Assembly (NCBI RefSeq): GCF_039542905.1
Contig: NZ_BAABIS010000001.1
Location: 8,060,001 to 8,124,000 of the forward strand
Length of the DNA: 64,000 nt
Direction: 5' to 3'
Origin: Kitasatospora terrestris
Lineage (GTDB): Bacteria > Actinomycetota > Actinomycetes > Streptomycetales > Streptomycetaceae
Numbering within the stretch: the first letter of the stretch is position 1; each line of letters starts with the position of its first letter. The position numbers and the translations under genes were made by a program. The notes beneath the pieces are model-generated. The model did no database searches, was not told where the DNA came from, and saw only the letters and a list, made by a program, of their open reading frames with translations. Positions 33,961 to 41,994 of the stretch are shown piece by piece.

Positions 33961-34053
33961 GTGCGGCTCGGCCTTCCGGCCGGGGTGGTTCGGCGACGTG
34001 TGGTGCGGCTCGGCCTTCCGGCCGGGGTGGTTCGGCGACGTGTGGTGCGGCTC
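33961..34053. repeat. Perfect 42-bp tandem duplication plus partial copy
   Basis: A 42-base unit (33961-34002) is repeated without mismatch at 34003-34044, and nine bases of a third copy follow. Each unit begins GTGCGGCTCGGCC and contains the small dyad GGCC-TTCC-GGCC. It lies between the kinase stop and the stop of the PPOX-fold gene, in the 166-bp convergent gap that has no gene. Confidence 0.95.
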
Positions 34054-34112
34054 AGCCGGTGTGCGGTGCGGCGGAGCCGACGTGCGACGGGTCGGGCTCC
34101 GCGCGGTGCGGT

Positions 34113-34517
34113 TCAGCCGCCGAGCGCTGGCGGGCCCGCGCCGAGCAGGCGGCCAGTGACCAGCTCCGGGCGGATCCGGATCGCCGCCGCCGCACCGGGT
34201 TCGCCGGCTGCTGCGGCCGGGGCGGCGGCGGCCTCCGCGTGGCCGAGGACGGTGACGCTCCAGCCGCTGCCGTCCTCGCCGCTCACCTCGCCCGCCTCGA
34301 AGGCCACCAGCGCGCCGACCACCGCGCGGGCCAGCTCCGCGGCCGGGGCGGGCAGCAGCACGCCGCCGTCCCCCGCGATCCGGTACCGGACCGGCAGCAC
34401 GGCGGGCAGCGCGCCCACCGTGTACACCACCCGGCCGACCGCCGCGGCGGACAGGAACCGGTAGCACTCGTTCTCGTCCAGCGACCGCGGGCCGGACAGG
34501 GTGTTCTCCGCTGTCAT
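34113..34517 (-). CDS. Pyridoxamine 5'-phosphate oxidase (PPOX)-fold protein
   Basis: The 134-residue protein has the split-barrel flavin/deazaflavin-binding start typical of small actinomycete PPOX proteins: CYRFLSAAAVGRVVYTVGAL and PAVLPVRYRIAGDGG. It continues with VVGALVAFEAGEVSG, WSVTVLGHAEA and a C-terminal IRIRPELVTGRLL. An Ala-rich insert (residues 96-112) is unusual. Related proteins occur in DevR-type dormancy regulons. It probably binds FMN or F420; the reaction is unknown. It follows the response regulator gene on the same strand, about 104 bp downstream of its stop. Confidence 0.82.
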   Translation of the reverse strand: MTAENTLSGPRSLDENECYRFLSAAAVGRVVYTVGALPAVLPVRYRIAGDGGVLLPAPAAELARAVVGALVAFEAGEVSGEDGSGWSVTVLGHAEAAAAPAAAAGEPGAAAAIRIRPELVTGRLLGAGPPALGG

Positions 34518-34621
34518 ACCGTCGATGGTGATGCGCGAGCGGCCGGTCCGAGAGGGCCGATCGGCTCCGTTTGACCCGCCGGGCGGCCCGGGACCCCCGG
34601 GTCGGGGTCCTGTCGGGCGGT

Positions 34622-35320
34622 TCACGGCACGAGCCGGACCGGAGCGCGCTCCGGCGCGGCCAGCACCTCGGTGGCGATCACGGCGGCCTGCACCCGGCGT
34701 TCCACGCCGAGCTTGGCCAGCAGCCGGGAGACGTGGTTCTTGACGGTCTTCTCCGCCAGGTAGAGCCGCTCGCCGATCTGGCGGTTGGTCAGCCCCTCGC
34801 CGACCAGGGCGAGCACCTCCCGCTCGCGCTCGGTGAGCTCGGGCAGGGCGGCGGCCGGCGCGGCCGCGTCGCCGCGCAGCCGGGCCATCAGCCGGGTGGT
34901 GGCGCCGGGGTCGAGCATCGACTGGCCGGAGGCCACGGTACGGACGGCGGAGATCAGGTCGGTGCCGGTGATCTGCTTGAGCACGTACCCGGCGGCGCCC
35001 GCCATGATGGCGTCCAGCAAGGCGTCCTCGTCGTCGAACGAGGTCAGGATCAGGCACGCCAACCCGGGCATCTGCGACCGCAGTTCACGGCAGACGGTGA
35101 CGCCGTCGCCGTCCGGCAGGCGCATGTCGAGGATCGCCACGTCCGGGCGCAGCGCCGGGATCCGGGCCAGGGCCTGCGCGACGCTGCCGGCCTCGCCGAC
35201 CACGGTGAGCCCGGGCTCGTCGTTCAGCAGGTCGTGCACGCCCCTGCGGACCACCTCGTGGTCGTCGAGCAGGAACACCCGGACCGGGGTGTCCGCCTGG
35301 GCCGCTGCGCTCTGTGACAT
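34622..35320 (-). CDS. LuxR/NarL-type response regulator (DevR/OsdR-like)
   Basis: The 232-residue protein has a receiver domain with LLDDHEVVRRGV, the phospho-acceptor Asp65 in AILDMRLPDGDG, TS at LILTSFDDE and the Lys in YVLKQITGTDL. A LuxR HTH follows (LTEREREVLALVGEGLTNRQ and LAEKTVKNHVSRLLAKLGV). It closely follows the DevR/DosR pattern and is the natural partner of the two-GAF kinase. ATG 35320 was chosen; TTG 35323 is adjacent. A GGGnC-N4-GnCCC dyad 94 bp upstream may mean autoregulation. Confidence 0.92.
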   Translation of the reverse strand: MSQSAAAQADTPVRVFLLDDHEVVRRGVHDLLNDEPGLTVVGEAGSVAQALARIPALRPDVAILDMRLPDGDGVTVCRELRSQMPGLACLILTSFDDEDALLDAIMAGAAGYVLKQITGTDLISAVRTVASGQSMLDPGATTRLMARLRGDAAAPAAALPELTEREREVLALVGEGLTNRQIGERLYLAEKTVKNHVSRLLAKLGVERRVQAAVIATEVLAAPERAPVRLVP

Positions 35321-35405
35321 CAATGCTCCGGCTGGAAGGACCCGGCACCGGGTGGCAGCAGGTCGTCGGCATGTACCGAGCAGGAGTCTGCCGCAGCGGT
35401 CCCGG

Positions 35406-35435
35406 TCCCGGTAGGGCCGGACGGCCCTACCGGGA
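35406..35435. promoter_or_regulatory. Perfect 13-bp inverted repeat containing a DevR-type dyad
   Basis: Arms TCCCGGTAGGGCC (35406-35418) and its exact complement (35423-35435) enclose GGAC. It lies 12 bp after the nitroreductase stop, so it can act as its terminator. Its core GGGCC-GGAC-GGCCC (35414-35427) also fits a DevR/DosR-type GGGnC-N4-GnCCC site 94 bp before the response regulator start. Confidence 0.65.
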
Positions 35436-35446
35436 CGAACGGACCG

Positions 35447-36457
35447 TCATCCGACGGTGGCGGCAGGCCGGTCGAGCGGGGCGGGCAGCCCGAGCAGCTC
35501 GGCGGCGGCCCGGCGCGGGGTCGGGAAGCCGGCGGGTCCGTACCCGACCCGCAGCAGCATCTGCGGCACGCAGCGGTCCCGGCACAGCCCGGACATCCGG
35601 GCCCGCAGGTCGGGCCACTCGAGCGCCTGGTGCAGCATCGAGGCGCGGACGCCGTGCAGGGTGAGCAGCAGCAGGGCGTGCTGGAGCGCGAGACCGGCGT
35701 GCAGCCAGGCGGCCGGCCCGTCGTACCGGGTGGTGAGCAGCAGCAGTTGCGGATCGGCCTCGAAGGCGCAGCGGTCGCGGGCCGGACCGTCCGGCGGAAC
35801 GGCGAAGCCGCGCAGCGGCAGGCGCCCGGTGCTGTCCAGCGGGCCCACGGCGTACCGGGGCAGGCCCCAGTCGGCGCCCGGTCCGGTCAGGCAGGCCAGC
35901 GTCTCGGCGCGCCGGGCCGGGTCCTGGGCCAGGCGCTGCTCGGCGCGGGCGGTCAGCTCCAGCAGCCGGGTGCGGGCGAACGGTCCCGGGCGGCGCAGCT
36001 CGGCGCCGTCCAGGCGGACCGCGTCGCGCAGCTCCGAGAGGACCGGCTCGGGCACCGGCTCGGGTTCGAACGGCAGTCGGCTGGAGCGCCGGCGCCAGAC
36101 GGCCCGGTGCAGGTCGGGGCGGCGCAGCAGGCCCGAGCGCGGCCGGCCCGCCAGTCGGACCGAGGCCAGCAGGCCCGGCCGGGAGGGCTCGGGCAGCAGC
36201 CGGACCACCGGCTCCCGGCCCAGCCGGACGGCGGCGGCCGCCAGGTTGCACAGCGCGGCGCCGACCGACAGGTGGACCGCGCGGGCGTCCGGGTCGCTCC
36301 GGGGCAGCAGGCGGCCGGGCGCGGCGTGCACGTGGATCGTTCGGTCGGGCGCGGAGGCCCGGAAGTACCACGGCTGGACGTTGTGGAGGGACGGTGCGGC
36401 GGCGGCCGCGGAGACGAGGGCGAGGGTCAGGTCCTCGTCGAGGGTGGTGCACGGCAT
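35447..36457 (-). CDS. Acg-family nitroreductase-fold protein
   Basis: The 336-residue protein belongs to the Acg-like nitroreductase family. The N-terminus has AAAAAPSLHNVQPWYFR, and ARAVHLSVGAALCNLAAAAV follows. The C-terminal half repeats the fold with AWLHAGLALQHALLLLTLHG and RVGYGPAGFPTPRR. In mycobacteria Acg (Rv2032) is a DosR-regulon protein that binds FMN with a closed lid and may store flavin. Here it sits between the response regulator and USP genes of a DevR-type cluster, consistent with that regulon. ATG at 36457. Confidence 0.88.
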   Translation of the reverse strand: MPCTTLDEDLTLALVSAAAAAPSLHNVQPWYFRASAPDRTIHVHAAPGRLLPRSDPDARAVHLSVGAALCNLAAAAVRLGREPVVRLLPEPSRPGLLASVRLAGRPRSGLLRRPDLHRAVWRRRSSRLPFEPEPVPEPVLSELRDAVRLDGAELRRPGPFARTRLLELTARAEQRLAQDPARRAETLACLTGPGADWGLPRYAVGPLDSTGRLPLRGFAVPPDGPARDRCAFEADPQLLLLTTRYDGPAAWLHAGLALQHALLLLTLHGVRASMLHQALEWPDLRARMSGLCRDRCVPQMLLRVGYGPAGFPTPRRAAAELLGLPAPLDRPAATVG

Positions 36458-36573
36458 GGTGCTGGGTCACTCCGTGGGCCGCCGGCAGCGCGGCGGCGGT
36501 CGAGGGTTCGGAGGTCGGGCGGTGCCGCGGGCCTGTCGGCACGGGGCCGGTCGTGACGGGGCCCATGGGGACG

Positions 36574-36587
36574 GGGCCTTGTGGCAC
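36574..36587. promoter_or_regulatory. Candidate DevR-type dyad upstream of the nitroreductase
   Basis: GGGCC-TTGT-GGCAC differs at one base from GGGnC-N4-GnCCC. It ends 117 bp before the nitroreductase start. The 286-bp gap (36458-36743) is full of ACGGGGCC-like short repeats, so a chance match is a real possibility. Confidence 0.3.
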
Positions 36588-36743
36588 GGGCCGGTCGGCT
36601 CTGGACCTGCGGGTCACGGCGGTCGGGTCACGGCGGTCGGCAAGCAGGTGGGACGCGGTTGCCGGTGGCGCAGGCCGGCGGGCGCGCGGGGCACCGGCGG
36701 GTGGGCCGGGGAGTTCCGTGGGGCGCGGGCCGTGGGGCGCGGG

Positions 36744-37142
36744 TCAGGGGCGGTCGGGCCCGGCCGGGTGGCTGTCGTGGCCGTCCGGGTGGTGGGCGGC
36801 CCGGCCGCTCCAGTCCGCCTCCAGACGGGCCCAGGAGAGCTGCCAGGCGCGGTCCGCCCGGCGGTCGAGGGCCCGCAGCCGCACCGAGAGGCCCGCCACG
36901 ACCAGGGCCGCCAGCGCCACGGCGACCAGCAGCCCGAGCACGGTCGCCCCGGTGGCGCGGCCGACGCCCGCGCCCACCAGCGCGGCGACCACCGCCCCGA
37001 GCGCGGCCAGCAGCACCGTCCGGCTGCGGGCCCGGTCCAGCGGCCGGCTGAGCTCGTTGATCTCCTCGTCGAGGGCCCGGCGGAGATGGAGCCGGGCCCG
37101 CACGGGCGACCAGCTGCGTTCTCGACGGCGGGGACGGGCCAT
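36744..37142 (-). CDS. Two-transmembrane protein of the dormancy-type cluster
   Basis: The 132-residue protein has a basic N-terminus and a helix (RLHLRRALDEEINELSRPLD). Two adjacent membrane helices follow (about residues 44-62 and 66-86, TVLLAALGAVVAALVGAGVG and TVLGLLVAVALAALVVAGLS). The C-terminal segment is amphipathic and His/Asp-rich. It has no known domain. It is placed between the nitroreductase and USP genes, with its own GGGnC-N4-GnCCC dyad 113 bp upstream, so it may belong to the same regulon. Function unknown. Confidence 0.7.
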   Translation of the reverse strand: MARPRRRERSWSPVRARLHLRRALDEEINELSRPLDRARSRTVLLAALGAVVAALVGAGVGRATGATVLGLLVAVALAALVVAGLSVRLRALDRRADRAWQLSWARLEADWSGRAAHHPDGHDSHPAGPDRP

Positions 37143-37459
37143 GGACGGGGCTCCTTCGTCGGGGGTCGGCGGTGCCCGCCACTCTTTCGCGCCCACCCGT
37201 CCGCTCCCAGGGACCGACGGGGTACCCGGCCCGGGCCGGCCGGCGGGCCCGGTAGGGACCTTCGGCCCTCGGCACCGCCCGCTCGCGGCGTCAGGCTGGC
37301 CATGACCGCTCATCACTCCCGTGCGACATGGGGCACGGGCGAGGGGCCGGCTGCCGCGTGGGGGCGGTGGCCGGGGACGCGGGGAACCGGGGACGGGTGA
37401 GGCTCTCCCCGGTTCCCGGCGTTCCGCAACCCCGGCGCGGCCGGTGGGCCGTCGCGGCG
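37143..37459. other. 317-bp gene-free stretch upstream of the two-TM gene
   Basis: It contains the DevR-type dyad at 37255-37268. A 33-codon plus-strand frame from an ATG at 37302 has no visible ribosome-binding site and low-complexity Gly/Trp/Arg content, so I do not call it a gene. Nothing else is recognisable. Confidence 0.6.
37255..37268. promoter_or_regulatory. DevR-type dyad upstream of the two-TM gene
   Basis: GGGAC-CTTC-GGCCC fits GGGnC-N4-GnCCC exactly and is close to the mycobacterial DosR half-site GGGAC. Its near edge is 113 bp from the start codon at 37142. Confidence 0.5.
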
Positions 37460-38338
37460 TCAGTCGTGCGGGACGACCAGGACGGGCGCGTGCGCGTGGT
37501 GCAGCACGGCGTGCCCGACCGGTCCGAGGCGCGGGCCGAGCGGGAGGTGCCGCAGGCGGCGTCCGACGACGACCACGCCGGCGTCCGAGGACTGGTCGAC
37601 CAGCGCCTGGGCCCCGGTGGCGAGCTGGCTGCACTCGACCACGGCGACCTCGGGGAACTTCTCGCGCCAGCCGGCCAGCGCGTCCGACAGCAGCTCCGCC
37701 TCGATCAGGCGGAACTCCTCGGTCTCCGCCTGGGGCGCGACCCAGCCCGCGTAGCCCCACACCGGCGGCGGCGTCCACCCGTGCACCGCGCGCAGCAGGG
37801 CCCCGCGCCGGGCGGCCTCCCGGAACGCGTACTCGATCACCTCGGCGGACGGCGCGCGGGTGTCGACCCCGAGGACGACCGGCGCCCCGTCCGGGTCCGG
37901 CAGGTGCCCGGCCCCGTGGGCGCGGACCAGGGCGGTCGGGATCGGGCTGCGGGCGGTGACACCGAGCCCCACCGAGCCGACCACCAGCCCCTCGAACCCG
38001 CCGATCCCGCGCGAGCCGAGCACCAGCAGCTCCGCCTCCGGATCGGTGGCGGCGTCGACCAGGACGTCGACCACCGGCCCGCCGCCCAGCAGGTCGGCAC
38101 GGACCTCCAGGCCGGGGTGGGCGGCGCGCAGCGCGTCCTGGGTGCGGGTGAGCATCCGGGTGGTCAGCGTGCGGACGTCGGCCGGCACCGAGGCCCCGGC
38201 GTGCGCGTCGTCCAACCAGGTCTCGACGTGGACCAGCCGCAGCGCCAGCCGGCGCCGCACCGCCTGGTCGGCGGCCCAGCCCGCGGCCGTGGTGCTCTCG
38301 ACCGAGCCGTCGAGTCCGGCCAGTACGTACGCGCCCAT
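37460..38338 (-). CDS. Tandem universal stress protein
   Basis: The 292-residue protein has two USP domains (about residues 1-145 and 150-292). Domain 1 begins VLAGLDGSVESTTAAGWAAD and carries the ATP-binding loop LLVLGSRGIGGFEGLVVGSV, matching G-x2-G-x9-G-S. Domain 2 begins VVLGVDTRAPSAEVIEYAF and ends VVVVGRRLRHLPLG and HAHAPVLVVPHD. Double USPs of this kind are members of DevR-type hypoxia/dormancy regulons. A GGGnC-N4-GnCCC dyad lies 110 bp upstream. Confidence 0.93.
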   Translation of the reverse strand: MGAYVLAGLDGSVESTTAAGWAADQAVRRRLALRLVHVETWLDDAHAGASVPADVRTLTTRMLTRTQDALRAAHPGLEVRADLLGGGPVVDVLVDAATDPEAELLVLGSRGIGGFEGLVVGSVGLGVTARSPIPTALVRAHGAGHLPDPDGAPVVLGVDTRAPSAEVIEYAFREAARRGALLRAVHGWTPPPVWGYAGWVAPQAETEEFRLIEAELLSDALAGWREKFPEVAVVECSQLATGAQALVDQSSDAGVVVVGRRLRHLPLGPRLGPVGHAVLHHAHAPVLVVPHD

Positions 38339-38688
38339 GGTGAACGTCCTTCCGTTGCGGGGGAGATGGCACCCGGGCCGTCCCGGGCACCACCAGCCTC
38401 CGCCCGGCGGGGCGGCGCCGGGGAGGGCCGGGCGGGTCCCCGGGGGCGGGTCGCAAGTCCCGGCCCGCGGGCCCGAGCCGTGCCCCGACGGCCCTGGGCC
38501 GCAGGCGTCGGCGGCCCGGCGACGGGAGCCGCCCGCAGGACGCCGAAGCCCGAGGATGGCCCTGCCATGTCCGTCGCCGCCGGCCACCGCCCCGGCGCTG
38601 CCCACCGCCCCGGCGCCGGGCACCGGGCGCCGATGGCCGCGGGCTAGGCTCGTGGCGAAGTCATCGCTACCGAACCGGGGGCCGAGGA
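38339..38688. other. 350-bp gene-free stretch between USP and MOSC genes
   Basis: It holds divergent promoter sequence for the USP gene (minus) and the MOSC gene (plus). It includes the DevR-type dyad at 38448-38461 and a CGCCCCGGCGC-rich imperfect repeat at about 38588-38625. No coding sequence with a plausible start and codon pattern is visible. Confidence 0.6.
38448..38461. promoter_or_regulatory. DevR-type dyad upstream of the USP gene
   Basis: GGGTC-GCAA-GTCCC fits GGGnC-N4-GnCCC exactly. On the minus strand it reads GGGACTTGCGACCC, close to the DosR half-site GGGACT. It lies 110 bp from the USP start. Confidence 0.5.
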
Positions 38689-39231
38689 ATGGGCGGGACC
38701 GTCACAGCAGTCAGCAGCAACAGCGAGTACTCGTTCACCAAACCCAACCGGGCCGGCATCGTGTTGCTCGCCGGGATCGGGGTCGAGGGAGACGTGCACG
38801 CCGGGGTCACGGTCAAGCACCGCTCGCGTGTCGCCCAGGACCCGACCCAGCCGAACCTGCGCCAGGTCCACCTCATCCACGAGGAACTCTTCGCCGAGGT
38901 CGGCGAAGCGGGATTCGAGGTGGCGCCCGGCGAACTCGGCGAGAACATCACCACCAGCGGCATCGACCTGCTCGGCCTGCCCGTCGGGACACTGCTGCAC
39001 CTCGGCGACGAGGCGGTCGTGGCGGTCACCGGCCTGCGCAACCCCTGCCTGCAGATCGACAACTTCCAGGACGGCCTGCTGAAGAAGCTCGTCGGCCGCG
39101 ACGAGACCGGGGCCGTCGTGCGCAAGGCCGGAATCATGGGCGTCGTCCAGTCGGGCGGCGTGGTGCGCCCCGGCGACACGATCGTCGTGGAGCTCCCGGA
39201 GGAGCCGCATCGGCCCCTCGACCGGGTCTGA
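38689..39231 (+). CDS. MOSC-domain protein
   Basis: The 180-residue protein is a single MOSC (molybdenum cofactor sulfurase C-terminal) domain. GIGVEGDVHAGVTVKHRSRV is the usual G-x-x-G-D-x-H motif, then RQVHLIHEELFAE and the family's APGELGENITTSGIDLLGLP. The conserved cysteine is in TGLRNPCLQI. MOSC proteins bind sulfur at that cysteine and are associated with molybdenum-cofactor sulfur transfer or N-hydroxylated-base reduction. It is monocistronic with ATG at 38689. Confidence 0.92.
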   Translation: MGGTVTAVSSNSEYSFTKPNRAGIVLLAGIGVEGDVHAGVTVKHRSRVAQDPTQPNLRQVHLIHEELFAEVGEAGFEVAPGELGENITTSGIDLLGLPVGTLLHLGDEAVVAVTGLRNPCLQIDNFQDGLLKKLVGRDETGAVVRKAGIMGVVQSGGVVRPGDTIVVELPEEPHRPLDRV

Positions 39232-39259
39232 TCCTCCTCCGGGAGGCCGTGGGAGGCCG

Positions 39260-40228
39260 TCACTTCGCCTCGGGCCCGAACCGGCGCCGGTACGCCGACG
39301 GCGTGATGCCCGTCGCGCGGCGCATCAGGGCGCGCAGGTTGGCCGCGGTGCCCAGCCCGCTCAGCCGTGCGACTACCTCGAAGCGTGACTCGCCGCGCTC
39401 GATCAGCCGGCAGGCCAGGGCGAGCCGTTCCCCCGTGAGCCAGATCAGCGGGGTCGTTCCCAGCTGGGTCCGGAAGCGGCGGTGCAGTGTCGCCGGGCTG
39501 ACGGCCGCCCGCGCCGCGAGGTCCGGGACCGTGAGCGGGGAGTCGAGCCGTTCCTGCGCCCAGGCGAGGACCGGTGCCAGGGACTCGTCGGGGAGATCGG
39601 GCATCGGACGTTCGACGAACTGCCGCTGCCCGCCGTCGCGGTGGGCCGCGAAGACCAGCCGTCGGCTGACGGAGTTGGCGACCTCGGCCCCGTGGTCGCG
39701 GCGGACCACGTGCAGCCCGAGGTCGAGTGCGGCCGCGCTTCCCGCGGCGGTGAGGATGTCGCCGTCGTCCACGAAGAGCACGTCCGGTTCGAGGTGGACG
39801 GTGGGGAAGCGGGAACGGAAGGAGTCCGCCCACTGCCAGTGGGCCGTGGCCCGGCGCCCGTCGAGGACACCGGCCTCGGCCAGGGTGAAGGCGCCGCTGC
39901 AGAAGCCGACCAGGCGGGCGCCGCGCGCGTGCGCCCGTCGGATCGCGTCCAGCACCGCGGGCCGGCGGGGAACCTCGACGTCGGGGCGGTTGGGGACGAT
40001 CAGAGTGTCGGCCGTGTCGGCCACCTCCAGGCCGGCGACCCCGGTGAGGGTGAAGAATCCGTCGCGCATCGCGGTGGAGGGCTCGGGCGAGCAGAGCCGG
40101 AAGTCGTAGAGATCGCGGCCGATCTCGGGTCTGCGCAGGCCGAAGACCTCGGTCGCGCAGCCGAGCTCGAACGGGTTCGAGTTCTCGTCCACGATCACGA
40201 CCACCCGGTGCGAGGATTCTTTCGACAT
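39260..40228 (-). CDS. GlxA-family transcriptional regulator (DJ-1/PfpI + AraC HTH)
   Basis: The 322-residue protein has an N-terminal DJ-1/PfpI-like domain. VVVIVDENSNPFELGCATEV starts it, and the nucleophile-elbow cysteine is in ARLVGFCSGAFTLAEAG, though these domains are usually non-enzymatic sensors. A C-terminal AraC HTH follows (LTVPDLAARAAVSPATLHRR and RATGITPSAYRRRFG). ATG 40228 is two codons after another ATG. It is divergent, 52 bp away, from a cupin gene that it probably controls. Confidence 0.9.
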   Translation of the reverse strand: MSKESSHRVVVIVDENSNPFELGCATEVFGLRRPEIGRDLYDFRLCSPEPSTAMRDGFFTLTGVAGLEVADTADTLIVPNRPDVEVPRRPAVLDAIRRAHARGARLVGFCSGAFTLAEAGVLDGRRATAHWQWADSFRSRFPTVHLEPDVLFVDDGDILTAAGSAAALDLGLHVVRRDHGAEVANSVSRRLVFAAHRDGGQRQFVERPMPDLPDESLAPVLAWAQERLDSPLTVPDLAARAAVSPATLHRRFRTQLGTTPLIWLTGERLALACRLIERGESRFEVVARLSGLGTAANLRALMRRATGITPSAYRRRFGPEAK

Positions 40229-40280
40229 GTGCAATTCCTAGCACTCACGCCGCCTGTGCGGGGCGGTCGAGGATGAGGCC

Positions 40281-40676
40281 ATGAGCAACCGGCCGATCTC
40301 CCTCCCGCATGCCCTGACCACCTTCGACGCGCTGTGGAGTCCGCGCATCGTCACGCGCGTCAACGACTACGACGTACGGATCGCCAAGGTCGAGGGCGAA
40401 CACGTCTGGCACGCCCACGACGACACCGACGAGTTCTTCCTGGTGCTCGACGGCGAACTGCACATCTCCCTGCGCGAGCCCGGGGGCGAGCGCACGGTCG
40501 TGCTGCCGCGGGGGACGGTCTTCACCGTTCCCGCAGGTACGGAGCACAGGCCGGCCGCACCGACGGGCGCGGCGATCCTCATGTTCGAGCCGACCGGGAC
40601 GCCGACCGTGGGCGACCGCCACGACGAGGTCCCCGCCCACGTGGACGCGACGACCGGACACAATCTCCACGCCTGA
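40281..40676 (+). CDS. Cupin-domain protein
   Basis: The 131-residue protein is a single cupin with metal-binding motif 1, GEHVWHAHDDTDEFFLVLDG (His, His, Glu), and motif 2, PRGTVFTVPAGTEHRPAAP (His). It probably binds a divalent metal. A small-molecule enzymatic or binding role is expected. It is divergent from a GlxA-type regulator, a common regulator/target arrangement. ATG at 40281. Confidence 0.88.
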   Translation: MSNRPISLPHALTTFDALWSPRIVTRVNDYDVRIAKVEGEHVWHAHDDTDEFFLVLDGELHISLREPGGERTVVLPRGTVFTVPAGTEHRPAAPTGAAILMFEPTGTPTVGDRHDEVPAHVDATTGHNLHA

Positions 40677-40763
40677 GCAACGGCAGGCGCCGGGGGCTGG
40701 CAAGATCGGGGGAGGGGACGGCATTGCGGCGTGCGGTGCGCGCCGTCCGGCAGGAGGAAGGCA

Positions 40764-41243
40764 GTGGCGAGCAGCCCCTTCATCGAGTACGGCCAGCACC
40801 CGGCGGCCTGGGTGACCTCGGCGATCCCGGCCCCGCTGATGCGGGCGCTGGAGCCGCGCGGCGGGGTGCCGCACGCGGTCCGGCAGGAGATCGAGCGCCA
40901 GCTGGCCGAGGGCGTTCCGGCGAGCCAGCTGCGCGAGCGGGTCGAGCGGCGCTGGTACGAGCGGTACGCCCACGTGAACGGCGCGGAGCTGCCGATGCGG
41001 GCCGACGAGATCGCGCTCGCCCTGGTGGCGGGCTCCGAGTGCCCGCTCGGCTGCGAGGACGGCTGGCTGGTCGCCGACTCGCGGGTCTGCCCGTGGTGCC
41101 GGCCCAACGGCACCGTGGTGGACAACCACCCGGACGACCTGACCGGCGGGCGGCGCCTGCCCGGGCCCGAGCAGGTCGCCCGGGCCGAGGAGGTGCGGGC
41201 GCTGATGCGCAACTCCCGCCGCTACCGGCGTCCGCCCGGCTGA
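40764..41243 (+). CDS. Hypothetical protein with a zinc-ribbon-like motif
   Basis: The 159-residue protein has a helical N-terminal half (LMRALEPRGGVPHAVRQEIE and ASQLRERVERRWYERYAHVN). A compact Cys cluster ECPLGC and VCPWC is spaced like a small zinc ribbon at about residues 94-115, and a basic C-terminal tail follows. The start is GTG at 40764 with AGGAGG seven bases upstream. Similar small Cys-ribbon proteins are often encoded on actinomycete mobile elements, but no mobility genes flank it here. Nucleic-acid binding is possible; I do not know the family. Confidence 0.65.
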   Translation: MASSPFIEYGQHPAAWVTSAIPAPLMRALEPRGGVPHAVRQEIERQLAEGVPASQLRERVERRWYERYAHVNGAELPMRADEIALALVAGSECPLGCEDGWLVADSRVCPWCRPNGTVVDNHPDDLTGGRRLPGPEQVARAEEVRALMRNSRRYRRPPG

Positions 41244-41335
41244 CGGGCTGACCGGCTGACGGGCTGACCGGATCGTTCCGCATCGCGGCCTGATGGTGCC
41301 TTCGGCCCGGCCCCGTCCGGGGCCAGGATGGGGGC

Positions 41336-41923
41336 ATGAAGACCGCACTCGTCGTCATCGACGTCCAGGAGTCCTTCCGGCAGCTCGAGAACTGGGCCGC
41401 CGTGTCCGAGCCGAAGATCGTGGAGAAGGTGGGCCGGCTGGTGTCCGCCGCCCGCGCCAGGGGCGACCTGGTGGTGTGGGTGCTGCACGCCGAGCCCGGC
41501 AGCGGCGACGCCTTCGACCCGGCGCTCGGCTTCGTCCGCCCGATCGAGGGGCTGGAGCCCGCGGAGGGGGAGCCGGTCGTCACCAAGAGTTCGCACAACG
41601 CCTTCACCACCACCAACCTGCAGCAGCTGTTCACGACGGAGGGCGTCGGCGAGGTGGTGGTCAGCGGCATCCGGACCGAGCAGTGCTGCGAGACCACCGC
41701 CCGGGTCGCCTCCGACCTCGGCTACCGGGTGGTGTTCGTGACCGACGCGACCGCGACCCACCCGATCCCGCACCGCGACGCCCCGGCGGGGCGCAGCCTG
41801 GCGGAGGTCCTCGCCGACCCGCGTACCCTCGGGACGGACGAGATCGTCGCGCGCACCGAGTACGCGCTGGCGGGCCGCTTCGCCCGGATCGCCACCGTCG
41901 ACGAGCTGACCGCCGCCGGCTGA
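41336..41923 (+). CDS. Isochorismatase-family cysteine hydrolase
   Basis: The 195-residue protein starts TALVVIDVQESF with the catalytic Asp9. The catalytic Lys is in VVTKSSHNAFTTTNL, and the nucleophile Cys in VSGIRTEQCCETTARVASDL, the triad of the isochorismatase-like/nicotinamidase-like family. It hydrolyses small amides or enol ethers; the substrate is unknown. It is followed 71 bp later on the same strand by a GlxA-type regulator, which suggests a regulator-target unit. Confidence 0.92.
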   Translation: MKTALVVIDVQESFRQLENWAAVSEPKIVEKVGRLVSAARARGDLVVWVLHAEPGSGDAFDPALGFVRPIEGLEPAEGEPVVTKSSHNAFTTTNLQQLFTTEGVGEVVVSGIRTEQCCETTARVASDLGYRVVFVTDATATHPIPHRDAPAGRSLAEVLADPRTLGTDEIVARTEYALAGRFARIATVDELTAAG

Positions 41924-41994
41924 CTGTCGCCGGCTGACCGCCGCCGCCCGACCGCAGCCGCCCCGACCACCTAGCCCCAGGAGCTGACCGGATC

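Noticed and set aside
37302..37400. Small plus-strand frame starting MTAHHSRATWGTG
   Set aside because: No ribosome-binding site, low-complexity Gly/Trp/Arg composition and no recognisable feature.
41290..41310. GGTGCCTTCGGCCC resembling the DevR-type dyad upstream of the isochorismatase gene
   Set aside because: It breaks the GGGnC half site, lies only about 30 bp from the start, and the gene is outside the dormancy-type cluster.
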